Source of the DNA: JAJECS01 sp965262745
GTDB lineage: Bacteria > Chloroflexota > UBA11872
Reading direction: 5' to 3'
Length of the DNA stretch: 64,000 nt
NCBI GenBank assembly: GCA_965262745.1
Contig: OZ253558.1
Location: 2,728,001-2,792,000 of the forward strand
Both the position numbers and the translations under genes were made by a program. Within the stretch, counting starts at the first letter, position 1. Every line of letters starts with the position of its first letter. The notes beneath the pieces were generated by a model. That model saw only the letters and a list, made by a program, of their open reading frames with translations, did not search any database and had not been told where the DNA came from. Positions 25,303 to 34,693 of the stretch are shown here, in pieces.

Positions 25303-26388
25303 ATGACCAACGATGTGACGCGGCCAAAACTTACGCAGTATTCGCCCGGCGCGGGCTGAGCCTCCAAGCTCAGTCCAACCGAGCTGGCGCACGTGATGCG
25401 CCACATGCCGCAGATGGCCAACGTCGACCTGCTGGTGGACGCCGCCAGTTTCGATGACGCCGCCGTCTATCGGCTGCGTGACGACCTTGCCATCGTGGCG
25501 ACGATCGACGTCTTCACACCCATCGTCGACGACCCCTACGACTTTGGCGCCATTGCGGCGGCGAATGCGCTCAGTGACATCTACGCGATGGCCGCCACGC
25601 CGTTGCTCGCCCTAAACCTTGCCGGGTTTCCGCGCGACACCTTGGCGCTTGAGGTGCTCGCGGAGATCCAGCGAGGCGGCGCCGACATGGTGCTGGAGGC
25701 CGGGGCGGTGGTCGCCGGTGGGCACTCCGTGGACGATCCGGTGCCCAAATTCGGCATGGCAGTCATTGGCACGGTGCATCCGGACGCGCTGATCACCAAC
25801 GCCGGGGCGCGTCCCGGCGATCTGCTGGTGCTCACCAAACCCATCGGCACAGGCATCATCAGCACCGCGCTCAAGCATGACGCCGCGCCTCCCGACGCGC
25901 TGGCCGCGGCCGTGGCCAGCATGCGAATGCTAAATCGAGCGGCGGCCGACACCGCGGCCAAATTCGGCGCCCACGCCATGACCGACATTTCCGGCTTCGG
26001 GCTCTTGGGGCATCTCCGCGAAATGATGCACGCCAGCGGCTGCTCGGCCACGGTCTTTGCAGACCAGGTGCCCGTGCTCCCCCGCGTACGCGAGCTCATA
26101 GCCGCCGACGAGGTTCCGGGCGGAACCGAGCGCAACCTGGCCGCGCTGGAGGGAGAGGTGATGTGGCGGTCTGAGCTCTCGACCACAGAGCGGCTGCTGC
26201 TCGCTGACGCCCAAACCAGCGGCGGGCTGCTCATCGCCATCCCCCCGGAAGATGAGCAGGCGTTCCGTCAGGCGCTCACCGCGGCGGGAACGCTGGCGGC
26301 GGCCACGGTTGGCCGGGTGGTCGCGCCGCGCGGGGCGCCGCTGCACGTCAGCCTGTCGCACCTGGAGCCGGACGTTGTCACCCGCTAA
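25303..26388 (+). CDS. selD: selenide, water dikinase, itself a selenoprotein (UGA at codon 19)
   Basis: Makes selenophosphate from selenide and ATP for selenocysteine and selenouridine synthesis. From ATG 25303 the frame reads MTNDVTRPKLTQYSPGAG, then UGA (25357-25359), then ASKLSPTELAHVMRHMPQ, matching the SelD N-terminus with Sec at the catalytic cysteine (Cys17 of E. coli) and the essential lysine kept. The rest (DDAAVY, AGGHSVDDP, MTDISGFGLLGHL, GGTERN, DAQTSGGLL) is standard; total 361 residues. A SECIS-like hairpin follows the UGA. A caller that treats UGA as stop would start wrongly at 25393. It overlaps the ArsA gene by 14 bp. Confidence 0.92.
25364..25387 (+). promoter_or_regulatory. 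SECIS-like hairpin after the selD UGA
   Basis: CCAAGCTC (25364-25371) pairs with GAGCTGG (25381-25387) through 7 bp with one bulged A; the loop is AGTCCAACC. It starts 4 bases after the UGA, the position used by bacterial SECIS elements to recruit SelB. The structure is inferred by eye. Confidence 0.65.
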
Positions 26389-27598
26389 CGACGCCCGAGT
26401 CATCCTCTACACCGGCAAGGGCGGTGTGGGCAAGACCAGCGTCGCCGCCGCCGCCGCGCTGCGCTGTGCCGAGCGCGGCGCGCGCACCATCGTGCTCAGC
26501 ACCGACACGGCGCACAGCCTCGGCGATTCCCTGGACCACCCCCTCGGTCCCGAGCCGATCGAGGTGGCCGAGCGGCTGTGGGCGCAGGAGTGCGATATCT
26601 ACTACAACCTCGAGACCTATTGGGGCACCGTCCAGTCCTGGGTCGAGGCGCTGCTGACCTGGCGCGGCGTCAGCGATCTCCTGGCGGAAGAGATCGCCGT
26701 GCTCCCCGGCATGGAGGAGCTCGCCAACCTCCTCTGGATCACCCGACACGTCGAGTCCGGCGACTTCGACGTGGTGATCGTGGACTGTGCCCCAACGGGT
26801 GAGACGCTGCGCCTGCTGGCGTTTCCCGAGGTCGGGCGCTGGTGGATGGACAAGCTGCTGCCGATCAATCGCCAGCTTGCCCGCATGGTCCGCCCGATGG
26901 CGCGGCGCGTCACCGATCTGCCGCTGCCCGATGACTCCGTCTTCGTCGCCATGGGCGAGCTGGTCGAGGATTTGGAAAAGCTGCGGGCGCTGCTCACCCG
27001 TCCGGGCCAGTCGACCTTGAGGATTGTGGTGAACCCCGAGAAGATGGTGATTCGCGAGGCGCAGCGCAGCTATACCTACCTGACCCTGTACGACCACATC
27101 ACCGACGCGCTGGTGGTGAACCGCCTCGTTCCCGCGTCGGCCACGGGCGACTTTGCCGCGAGCTGGCGCCGCATGCAGCAGCGCTACATGCGCGAAATCC
27201 ACTCCATGTTCGATCCCCTGCCAGTCCTCCAGATTCCGCAGTTTCCTGAAGAAGTCGTTGGGCTTGAACGGCTGCGGGTGATGGGAGAGCTGATGCACGG
27301 CGACCATGACCCCGCCGCCGTCCTGGTGCGCGAGCGGCCCTTTCACATTGCCCAGGTCGACGGTCAGTTTGAGCTTCAGATTCCAGCGCCCTTCATCGAG
27401 CGCAGCGACGCGGCGCTGATCCGGCGGGGCGACGAGTTGGTCGTTCGCATGGGCGCGGCTCGCCGAAATATCGTTCTGCCGCGCGCCCTGGCCCGCATGG
27501 AGCATCAAGGGGCACGGCTGGAGGAGGGGCAACTGCGGATCAGGTTCGCGCCGCGCACCTCGGCAGAGCCGCCGTCAGACGCCGACTCGCCGGGATAG
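26375..27598 (+). CDS. arsA: ArsA/GET3-type ATPase
   Basis: About 407 residues. The deviant Walker A YTGKGGVGKTS is at residues ~12-22, followed by LSTDTAHSLGDSL and IVDCAPTGETLRLL, the switch motifs of the ArsA/GET3 family. The C-terminal ~70 residues (FELQIPAPFIERSDAALI) form the HSP20-like domain found in some ArsA homologues. No arsenite pump gene is near, so a chaperone or metalloid role is open. The TTG start at 26375 lies inside the end of selD, suggesting translational coupling. Cytoplasmic. Confidence 0.88.
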   Translation: MSPANDARVILYTGKGGVGKTSVAAAAALRCAERGARTIVLSTDTAHSLGDSLDHPLGPEPIEVAERLWAQECDIYYNLETYWGTVQSWVEALLTWRGVSDLLAEEIAVLPGMEELANLLWITRHVESGDFDVVIVDCAPTGETLRLLAFPEVGRWWMDKLLPINRQLARMVRPMARRVTDLPLPDDSVFVAMGELVEDLEKLRALLTRPGQSTLRIVVNPEKMVIREAQRSYTYLTLYDHITDALVVNRLVPASATGDFAASWRRMQQRYMREIHSMFDPLPVLQIPQFPEEVVGLERLRVMGELMHGDHDPAAVLVRERPFHIAQVDGQFELQIPAPFIERSDAALIRRGDELVVRMGAARRNIVLPRALARMEHQGARLEEGQLRIRFAPRTSAEPPSDADSPG

Positions 27599-27673
27599 CG
27601 CGGCGCCACGGCTTTGAGGAGAGGCCGCGAATCTATCGGCCAACCTCTGCACTGCCGCCGCTTATGGGCCAGA

Positions 27674-27735
27674 CGCCCAGGCGGTCTACCGCCTGGGCGC
27701 CTGATTTCCCCCGTTCGCCGCTCGGCCGAACGGGG
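27674..27735. terminator. two consecutive hairpins between convergent genes
   Basis: Hairpin 1 pairs CGCCCAGGCGG (27674-27684) with CCGCCTGGGCG (27689-27699) around loop TCTA and is followed by CCTGATTT. Hairpin 2 pairs CCCCGTTCG (27709-27717) with CGAACGGGG (27727-27735). They lie between the stops of arsA (+) and the Crp-type gene (-) and can serve as terminators for both. Confidence 0.75.
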
Positions 27736-27741
27736 CTTGGG

Positions 27742-28413
27742 CTACGTGCCCGAGGCGTAGTAGCCCAGGAGCTGCTGAAGCTTCGAGAGGCTGAGGATGG
27801 AGATCAGCCGCTTACGCCCGTGCGCGGGAGCCAGGGCACCCGCGCGCCGCAGCGTGCTGATGGCCAGGCTGACGCTCTCGCGCACCGTGCCCAAACGCTG
27901 GGCCAGCTCCTCGTGCGTCATCTGCAGATCGGTTGTGCCCTGACGCTCGGCCATTTGCAGGATTGCCAGCGCCACCGCATCGGCCACGCTGGCGAGCGCG
28001 GTGTGACTCGCCCGCGTCTCAACCTCGGCCAGGCGCCGAATCTGGGATCGGACGAGTTCGGCGCCAAAGCTCGGGTACTTGCGCAGCAGGCGCTGAAACG
28101 CCGCGCCATCGAGCCAGGCCACGTGAGCCGGAGCGTCGGCCTCGATGAACGTGCGTTCGTGGGTCTCGCTGGGAAAGAGATTCTCAAACCAGTCGCCTCG
28201 GCGGAGCGAGGCCGTCGCAAGCTGCTTGCCCTTCGGGCTGAGCCGCCACACGGTGATCTCGCCGTCGCACACGATGCCAACGCGCGGACGGTCGACCGCA
28301 AGGTCCATCACGAGATCGCCGGCGCGATAGGCCGCCGGGTGCGCGCCTTCGGGGCGCAAATTAGCCATGAGCCTGGTGCCCACGGTCCGGTCTACGTCAG
28401 TGTTCGACGTCAT
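27742..28413 (-). CDS. Crp/Fnr-family transcriptional regulator
   Basis: 223 residues: N-terminal cyclic-nucleotide-binding-type beta barrel (about 25-130, GEITVWRLSPKGKQL, LRRGDWFEN), dimer helix, then a Crp-type winged helix with the recognition region MTHEELAQRLGTVRESVSLA and TLRRAGAL. There is no cysteine cluster like that of FNR and no heme-binding CooA signature, so the effector is unknown. It is the last gene before a convergent intergenic hairpin pair. Regulates transcription in the cytoplasm; targets are not visible. Confidence 0.9.
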   Translation of the reverse strand: MTSNTDVDRTVGTRLMANLRPEGAHPAAYRAGDLVMDLAVDRPRVGIVCDGEITVWRLSPKGKQLATASLRRGDWFENLFPSETHERTFIEADAPAHVAWLDGAAFQRLLRKYPSFGAELVRSQIRRLAEVETRASHTALASVADAVALAILQMAERQGTTDLQMTHEELAQRLGTVRESVSLAISTLRRAGALAPAHGRKRLISILSLSKLQQLLGYYASGT

Positions 28414-28536
28414 TGTCGACCACTCCTCCGTTTAGCACGGGCGACGTCCGCCACGTCAGTTGAAGCATAGGTTGCCAACCGGAACCAATCATGAGAATCG
28501 GGTGAGGAATACCCGTGCGGCCCCTGGGCCGTCGGG

Positions 28537-29976
28537 TCAGATGTGGTAGCGCAGGTCCGCGCGGTCGCTGGGCGCGTCCTCATGGTCGTTCGCGGGGAGA
28601 CGCACCTCGAATTCGGCGCCGCCAAGCGCGCTGCGGCCCGCCTCCACGCTGCCGCCATGCGCTTCGGCCACGCGCTGGACGATGGTGAGGCCCAGCCCGG
28701 TGCCGCCAGTCGCACGCGATCGCGACGGGTCAACGCGATAGAACCGCTCGAAGATGTACGGCGCGTGCTCCGGTGGGATTCCCGGCCCGTCGTCCGCCAC
28801 CACCAATCGCGCCATCCCGTTTTGCCGCCGCACGTCGACCTCGATCCGCCCGGCAGGCTCCGTCGCGGCAATGGCGTTCTGCACCAGATTGCGGACAGCG
28901 CGTTCGAGCTTGTCGACGTCCCCGGCTATGAGCACGGCGTCGTCGCCGTGCACCTGCAGTTCGCGGTTGCCCGCCAGTGGTTCAAGGTCGTGGACGGCTC
29001 GCTCGGCCAGGGCGCGCACCTCCACCGGTTCGAAACGCATTTCCGTCGCGGCGTCCAACTCCGCGATCGCCAGGAGATCGTCCACGATCCGCTGCATCCT
29101 GGTGGCTTCCCTCAGGATCGCGCCCGCGGCGTGGTCTACGTCGCCGGCCGATGCGCTGCGGCACAGAATCTCGGCGTTGCCGCGTATGACGGTGAGCGGC
29201 GTTTTCAGCTCATGCGATGCGTCGGCCAGGAACCGGTGCTGCGACGCCACCAACTGCTCAATCGAGTCGAGCATCCGGTTGAAGGTGCGGCTGAGCGTGG
29301 TGATTTCGTCCCGGCCCTTGCCGACCTTGATCCGCCGACTGAGGTCCCCCACCCGACGAATCGCCTCCGCGGTGCGGGTAAGGCCGGCAACTGGATTCAT
29401 GGACTTGCGCGTGAGATACAAGCCGCAGAAGAGAGCCACCACGACCACCGCCGCCGACCCGCCAAGCAGGTAGGCACGGAATCGATCGATGAAGCCTTCG
29501 GCGACGTCGACCGAGAGCCCCGCCTGCAGCACTCCCCGGACCTGGTCGTTGATGACGATGGGCATGGCCAGGATGCGCAGCCGGGCGCCATTTTCCAGGC
29601 GCGTGTTCTCGAATTGCTCTTCCAACGTGCGGAGCGCCTCGTACACGCCGGGCGTCACCGGAAGCCGCCACCCTTCCAGATTGGATGACGTCACTTCCGG
29701 CACGCCGGCGGGGTTGACGATCTGGTGAAAGATGCCCGACCGCGCCAGCTCCTCCGGCGAAACTTTCGGCAGGGTGCCCAGGGCCGGCTGGGTTCCCACG
29801 ATCGGTGCTCCGGTGTCGGCAAACGCCAGGATGAGCTCGGCGCGGCTGCGCAGCGCACGGTCCACCTCGTCCCTCACACTCGCCGCCAGGATGAGGTGCA
29901 GCAGCAGCCCAAACCCCATCACGGTTGCCACGACAAAGCCCACGTACCACAGCGCCAGCTTGAGCCGGATGCTCAT
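28537..29976 (-). CDS. two-component sensor histidine kinase
   Basis: 479 residues: TM1 (about 9-31), an extracytoplasmic sensor region of ~135 residues, TM2 (about 170-190), HAMP, dimerisation helix with the phosphoacceptor His255 in ASHELKTPLT, then a GHKL ATPase with N-box NLVQNAIAA, G1 DDGPGIPP and G2 GGTGLGLTI. Its ATG overlaps the stop of the response regulator by 4 bp (ATGA), so the pair is one operon. The sensed signal is unknown. Confidence 0.95.
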   Translation of the reverse strand: MSIRLKLALWYVGFVVATVMGFGLLLHLILAASVRDEVDRALRSRAELILAFADTGAPIVGTQPALGTLPKVSPEELARSGIFHQIVNPAGVPEVTSSNLEGWRLPVTPGVYEALRTLEEQFENTRLENGARLRILAMPIVINDQVRGVLQAGLSVDVAEGFIDRFRAYLLGGSAAVVVVALFCGLYLTRKSMNPVAGLTRTAEAIRRVGDLSRRIKVGKGRDEITTLSRTFNRMLDSIEQLVASQHRFLADASHELKTPLTVIRGNAEILCRSASAGDVDHAAGAILREATRMQRIVDDLLAIAELDAATEMRFEPVEVRALAERAVHDLEPLAGNRELQVHGDDAVLIAGDVDKLERAVRNLVQNAIAATEPAGRIEVDVRRQNGMARLVVADDGPGIPPEHAPYIFERFYRVDPSRSRATGGTGLGLTIVQRVAEAHGGSVEAGRSALGGAEFEVRLPANDHEDAPSDRADLRYHI

Positions 29977-30674
29977 GCGCTGCCCCGTCGCAGGACGTAG
30001 CCAACCCCGCGAACCGTGTGAATCAGACGCGGCCGGCCATCCGTCTCAAGCTTGCGTCTGAGGTAGCCGACGTACACGTCCACCACGTTGGACACGGCGG
30101 TGGGCTGAAAGCCCCACATGCGATCGAGCAACTCCCCGCGAGTGAGGACGCGGCCCGGTTGTTCCATCAGCACGCGCAGCAGCTCGAACTCGGTCTGCGT
30201 CAGGCTCACGGGCTCGCCCATGCTTGTGACCTGCCGCGCCACAAGATCCATCTCGATGCCATCGAAGCTGAGCATCTGGCGGTCGGCCGGCCCGTGGCGG
30301 CGCAGGAGGGCCCGCACCCGGGCCACAAGCTCGCCAAAGGCGAAGGGCTTCGGCAGGTAGTCGTCGGCTCCGGCGTCAAGGCCGCGAATCCGGTCTGCCA
30401 CGCGGTCGCGCGCGGTCAGAAACAGGACTGGAACGTCACTGGTCGCACGCACCCGCTCGAGCACGTCGAAACCGTCGAGTCCCGGCATCATCACGTCCAG
30501 GATCACCACGTCGGCCGCCCCGGCATTGATGGCCTCGAGTGCCTGCGCGCCGTCCGAGGTGGCGTGCACGTCGAATCCCTCGATGCGCAAGCCGCGGCGC
30601 AGCATATCCAGGATTCCGGGGTCATCATCGACCGCCAAGACCCGGGGGTTGAGCTCAGTCGGGCGGTGCTCCAC
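29973..30674 (-). CDS. OmpR-family response regulator
   Basis: 233 residues. Receiver domain with the acidic pocket VDDDP, phosphoacceptor Asp60 in VVILDVMMPG, and LPKPF lysine. The C-terminal winged-helix DNA-binding domain has SLTQTEFELLRVLMEQPGRV and VDVYVGYLRRKLE, ending IHTVRGVGYVLR, the classic OmpR/PhoB end. It is the partner of the overlapping downstream histidine kinase. ATG 30674 is a clear start. Targets are not deducible. Confidence 0.95.
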   Translation of the reverse strand: MEHRPTELNPRVLAVDDDPGILDMLRRGLRIEGFDVHATSDGAQALEAINAGAADVVILDVMMPGLDGFDVLERVRATSDVPVLFLTARDRVADRIRGLDAGADDYLPKPFAFGELVARVRALLRRHGPADRQMLSFDGIEMDLVARQVTSMGEPVSLTQTEFELLRVLMEQPGRVLTRGELLDRMWGFQPTAVSNVVDVYVGYLRRKLETDGRPRLIHTVRGVGYVLRRGSA

Positions 30675-30861
30675 GTGCCGACAACCTATCTTGACGGAGG
30701 CGCGACACGTTCCGAATGCCGCTCCACCTCACGGCAATGCGGCATTGGTGCCATTTTACCCTGCATCCGACTGTTGCCGTCTCCACAACCGGTGGCGCGG
30801 CGCCCGCAAGCAGCGCATCGCAACCATACGACGGCGTCGCTGCAGTGTAGTGACCCTCGAC

Positions 30862-31755
30862 TCAACCACGCACGAGATCCGTTTCGACGACGCGCCGCAA
30901 GATCGTAACCGTGTCGAGTTGCTCCGCGGCGTCATCGATCCGCGCGATCTGAATGACGATGCCCGCCACGCCGTCGCGGACGGCTGCGGTCAGGCGTGCC
31001 TCGTAGATGTCGCCACCGCTCGCCACGCGGGTGCGCGCGGCGCCCGAGGCCGCCCCGATGCCCGGCGGCGGCAGCAGCTCGAGCTCGGTGACGTCGGCTG
31101 AGCGAGCCGCTGCCTGAAGACCTTCGACCAGGCCGCGCGCAATGCTCTCGAGGAAGGTGTCCGGTCGCTCGATGATGCCCGTAACGACTTGCAGATCCAC
31201 CGTCTCGACGGCGCGTCCCACCAGCACCAGCGCTAGGAGAAACGGTTCGCCGCGCCGCACCACCAGCGGGTCGAGAAACTGGCCCGCCAGTCCCACCGCG
31301 CCGGCCGAGATTTCCCCGGCGCCGGGCTGTAGCACCGTAAATGCCGGATCGTCCGGCAGGTCTGCGGGTCCGGGCAACAGGGCCAGCAGCTCGGCGTCGG
31401 TGGGTGGCACCGGCCCCGTCGGCGTCGGCGGGATGGCTGGCGACACGTCCGCTGCCGGCGACGCCTCAACCGTCGGCGTCGTGCTCGGCGTCACTGCCGG
31501 AGCCGGTGCGCGGGACGGAGTGACCGTAACGGACGGCGTGGGCGTCGGCGTGGCGGTGGCAAAGGGGATCGGGGTCCACGTGGGGGTCGGGTTGGGCGTG
31601 GCCGTCGCCGGCGGGCGAGCCGTCGTGGTCGACACACCGGGAAGGTCACAGGCTCCCAGGATCGCGGCAAGGCTCAGCGCGACGGCCGCGGCTTTGATCG
31701 AAACGGTCGTGACCGGCGCGTCAGGGTGGTTCGGCGTGGCTGGAAACCCTCGCAA
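30862..31755 (-). CDS. lipoprotein of unknown function
   Basis: 297 residues with a lipoprotein signal (ALSLAAILGAC, lipobox Cys near residue 36), then a ~70-residue Thr/Pro-rich linker (TPTPTPSVTVTPSRAPAPAV), then a ~165-residue domain starting TDAELLALLPGPADLP. That domain is not recognised. The start is TTG 31755; no ATG or GTG precedes the signal in frame. The linker style is the same as in the LysM, GEVED and HEYVH proteins of this window, implying exposure on the outer face of the membrane. Confidence 0.7.
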   Translation of the reverse strand: MRGFPATPNHPDAPVTTVSIKAAAVALSLAAILGACDLPGVSTTTARPPATATPNPTPTWTPIPFATATPTPTPSVTVTPSRAPAPAVTPSTTPTVEASPAADVSPAIPPTPTGPVPPTDAELLALLPGPADLPDDPAFTVLQPGAGEISAGAVGLAGQFLDPLVVRRGEPFLLALVLVGRAVETVDLQVVTGIIERPDTFLESIARGLVEGLQAAARSADVTELELLPPPGIGAASGAARTRVASGGDIYEARLTAAVRDGVAGIVIQIARIDDAAEQLDTVTILRRVVETDLVRG

Positions 31756-31798
31756 GGCAGGCCCGCGATTCTAGTGGGGATGCCGAGCCGAGGCGTGC

Positions 31799-32812
31799 CT
31801 ACCCGGCGGGCGGCACCCGCCGACCCTCGCGGACGATCACCCGGCCGTCGACGCGAATGGTCGGGCGCGCGATCACGCCGTCCTGGTGAAACGGCACGTC
31901 CACCGTCCCCCCGATGTGCCGGCTGGCGCCCAGCGCCACGTGTGCCGTGCCCGCCACTTTCTCGCTCTCAAGGATATTGCCGCTCAGTCGCGCCGCGGGA
32001 TTGGTGCCGATTCCCAACTCCGCGATGTTGCGCGCCGCATCGCCCAACTCCGCAAACACGGCCTCGAGGTGGGCCGCGCCCGTGCCTTCCACTTGCACCG
32101 CCAGCCCGTCTCGCACGCGGATGCGCGTGGGCGGACCCAGCGGCGCTTCAGGCACGATCGAGGCCGCATCGATGACCACGATGCCGGTCGCGGTCCCTTC
32201 CACCGGAGCGATGAAAGCCTCGCCGGCCGGCAGATTGCCCATGTCGCCGGGCTGCGTGAAGTGCCCGGTATCGGCATGCCCGTCCCGATCCACCGCGCTG
32301 AACGTCAGATCGCAGCCGCCGGGTGAGGTGAGGGTGACCTCGGCGCCGGCGCTCAAGATGGTTGCCAGTTCTTCTGACGCGCGCGCGATGGACGAATAAT
32401 CCGCCGCCAACGTCCGCAAGGCCATCTCGTAAGTGATCGACGGCATGCTGGCCACCCTGGCGCCGGCTGCCGTCGCCGCCGTGCGCGCGCGGGTGTGGGT
32501 CAGCGACATCGACGTCGGCAGCAGGCACACGGCGGCGGTGCGCATGGCGTCGGCAACCGCTGGGGGCGGCTCGCTGCCATGTCGCTCGGCCACTGGCATC
32601 ACCAGCAGCGTCACGTCGCGGGCGTGCCGCAACGCACCGGCGTAGAACAGCTCGCCGAGAGGCCGTTGCGGCGGGTCCGTGACAACCACGACGCGGTCGC
32701 TGCGGGCCACCGCCAAGCACTGGCGCATCACGTTGTCGACCATCGCCTGTTCGTCGGCGGTCAGCGCGCCCGGCGGCTGCGCGTCCGGTCGCACTGATTC
32801 AACAAGGTCCAT
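31799..32812 (-). CDS. M29-like aminopeptidase / related metalloenzyme
   Basis: 337 residues of the family that includes thermophilic M29 aminopeptidases (aminopeptidase T) and the related NicX ring-cleaving dioxygenase. Key segments are in the C-terminal half: IAELGIGTNPAA, SEKVAGTAHVALG and VDVPFHQDGVI, which carry the predicted metal ligands. The N-terminal half is a Rossmann-like domain (RVVVVTDPPQRPLGELFY). There is no signal peptide, so it is cytoplasmic. Peptidase versus dioxygenase-like function cannot be separated by eye; M29 is the better guess. Confidence 0.78.
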   Translation of the reverse strand: MDLVESVRPDAQPPGALTADEQAMVDNVMRQCLAVARSDRVVVVTDPPQRPLGELFYAGALRHARDVTLLVMPVAERHGSEPPPAVADAMRTAAVCLLPTSMSLTHTRARTAATAAGARVASMPSITYEMALRTLAADYSSIARASEELATILSAGAEVTLTSPGGCDLTFSAVDRDGHADTGHFTQPGDMGNLPAGEAFIAPVEGTATGIVVIDAASIVPEAPLGPPTRIRVRDGLAVQVEGTGAAHLEAVFAELGDAARNIAELGIGTNPAARLSGNILESEKVAGTAHVALGASRHIGGTVDVPFHQDGVIARPTIRVDGRVIVREGRRVPPAG

Positions 32813-32972
32813 CCGGCGCCCCTGGAACGACGATCCGGGGCATCATATCCCCGGCTCGCGGGTGGATGTCCTCGGCTCGGTCCTGGTGGGCCTCTCGAAT
32901 CACTCACCTGGCAATCCGTGCGCCCTCAGCTAGTCGACGGCGCCTGGTGCGAGTTTCTCCGTCCCGACCCCC

Positions 32973-34523
32973 CTAGCTGCGCGCGAGAAAGTCCGCCGCG
33001 ACACGAACCACCGCGGCGTCGTGTCCGACGATCAACAGCACCGAATCCGCGAGGCGCTGCGCGTGCGCCGTTCGCCCGTCGCCCCGCCAAGTCGCCGTCG
33101 TGGCAGCCACCTCCGACACGCCCGATCCAAGGCCGCCTCCAAGAAGATGATCGACCATCACAGTCCAGAATTCGTCAAGGTCGTGCTCCGTGTCCCAGCG
33201 AAACTTCATCGCCAACAGCCCTAGGCCGCGCTGGTTCCGATAGAGCGCATAGGCGTCTCCACCCCATCCCGCGGCCGCGCCCGCGGCCGCCGAGCGGGCG
33301 TTTCCTCCCCCGAGCAACACGCTGACCATGAATTCACCAACCACATCGCGCCGCACTTCGCTCCAGCCCGCCGGCAGTACGCCAGTCAGAGATGGAAGGT
33401 CAACCTCCAGCGGCGCTTCGTTCGCGGCGTACTTCTCCGGGTGCAATACCTGTTCGGTTGACGCTGGCAATCTGGCGTAGGCGGCATCGACCGCCTTCCA
33501 ACCGTCGCCGAGCAGCGTCGCCACGTAGGTCTGGCCGGCCACGTAGGGAAAGATCAGGATCGCCTGCAAGGCCGCTGGCGACCTGGAGAAGGCGTCGTCG
33601 GGCGGCTGCCCGGCCAACACCGGCTTGGCGAGTTCCTCCCGCCGCAGCATCCGCTCCGCGTACAGAATGCCGGCCACCGTCGCGTCGCCTTCGACCAGCG
33701 CTCGAAGTGCGATCAACGCGTCTTGATTGTCATCGATGCTGTCTTCGAGCGCGTCCAGGTCGAAGGCGCGGTCCTGCAGCGCATGCACGTATTCGTGTGC
33801 GAGCGTCGCGACGAGCCGCGGGGCCGCCGCATCGTGATCACCGATGATGACGATCTCCTCTGCCTCTGAGTCATAGAACCCCGCGGCTCGCTCGGTGTAG
33901 AGCGCCAGTCGCAGCTCGTAGAGGCTCTGCTCAGGGCGTATCAGTCCCAGCAGCTCCCACTCCAGCTGATCGGACGCGGCCTCTTCCGCCGGAAACTCCT
34001 CCTCAAACTTGGCGGGCAACCACACCTCGAACTCTTCCGGCGTCATCAGCGTCGCCGGAACATCCCACGGCTCGAGTCCGCGCCAGGCGGCTACCTTCGG
34101 GCCGAGGTCCGCCACCAGCGCCGCGAGTTCCGGGGCCAGCTGTGGCGCCGCCTGTTGGGTAGCCGCGAGGGCCGGCGTGGCCGTCGGCGCAGGCGCGGGC
34201 ACGGTGGACGTCGCCGTGGCGGGCTCCCGCTGAGCCTTGACGGCGGACGAGGTCTCCACCGGCGCGCTCGTCGGGAGTGCCGTCTCAGGCGCCGGTTGGG
34301 GTGTGGTCGGAGCCGTCGGCGGTGTCTCGATCTGCGCCGGAACAGCCGCGGGGGTTACGGCCGGTGGTGCGCCGTTGTCCACCGGGGCGCATGCCCACAC
34401 TACCGTTAGCACGAACGCCACCAGTGCCGTCCACGCCAAGCGACGCCGGAAGGGCCGCAGAGTCTGAAATGTGCCGCGGGCGGCACCGTCGGTCGCGGGT
34501 GCCGTTGCCGGGCACAGGGACAT
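32973..34523 (-). CDS. membrane-anchored HExxH metallopeptidase-like protein
   Basis: 516 residues with an N-terminal hydrophobic segment ending VVWACAPV (lipobox-like), a long Thr/Pro/Ala linker, then a domain with LVATLAHEYVHALQDRAFD. HEYVH is an HExxH zinc site; ALVEGDATVAG ~60 residues later is a likely glutamate ligand, as in gluzincin-type peptidases. The C-terminal half is a helical domain. ATG 34523 is chosen because AAGGG lies 7 bp upstream and the signal is then near the N-terminus. The substrate is unknown; probably extracytoplasmic. Confidence 0.75.
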   Translation of the reverse strand: MSLCPATAPATDGAARGTFQTLRPFRRRLAWTALVAFVLTVVWACAPVDNGAPPAVTPAAVPAQIETPPTAPTTPQPAPETALPTSAPVETSSAVKAQREPATATSTVPAPAPTATPALAATQQAAPQLAPELAALVADLGPKVAAWRGLEPWDVPATLMTPEEFEVWLPAKFEEEFPAEEAASDQLEWELLGLIRPEQSLYELRLALYTERAAGFYDSEAEEIVIIGDHDAAAPRLVATLAHEYVHALQDRAFDLDALEDSIDDNQDALIALRALVEGDATVAGILYAERMLRREELAKPVLAGQPPDDAFSRSPAALQAILIFPYVAGQTYVATLLGDGWKAVDAAYARLPASTEQVLHPEKYAANEAPLEVDLPSLTGVLPAGWSEVRRDVVGEFMVSVLLGGGNARSAAAGAAAGWGGDAYALYRNQRGLGLLAMKFRWDTEHDLDEFWTVMVDHLLGGGLGSGVSEVAATTATWRGDGRTAHAQRLADSVLLIVGHDAAVVRVAADFLARS

Positions 34524-34693
34524 ACCGTGGCCCTTGCGACCTATCGTCGCCCGCCCGCCGGACAGTGGACACGAGCCACGCAACAGGGAAATCCTCGAAC
34601 CGACTTGAGCGATGATATCCCCGGCTCGCGGCGTCGGTGGCCGGCTCCTACACTCGCGTTCGCCTCGCCCCTCCCTCCCCTAAGGGCGCCGCC

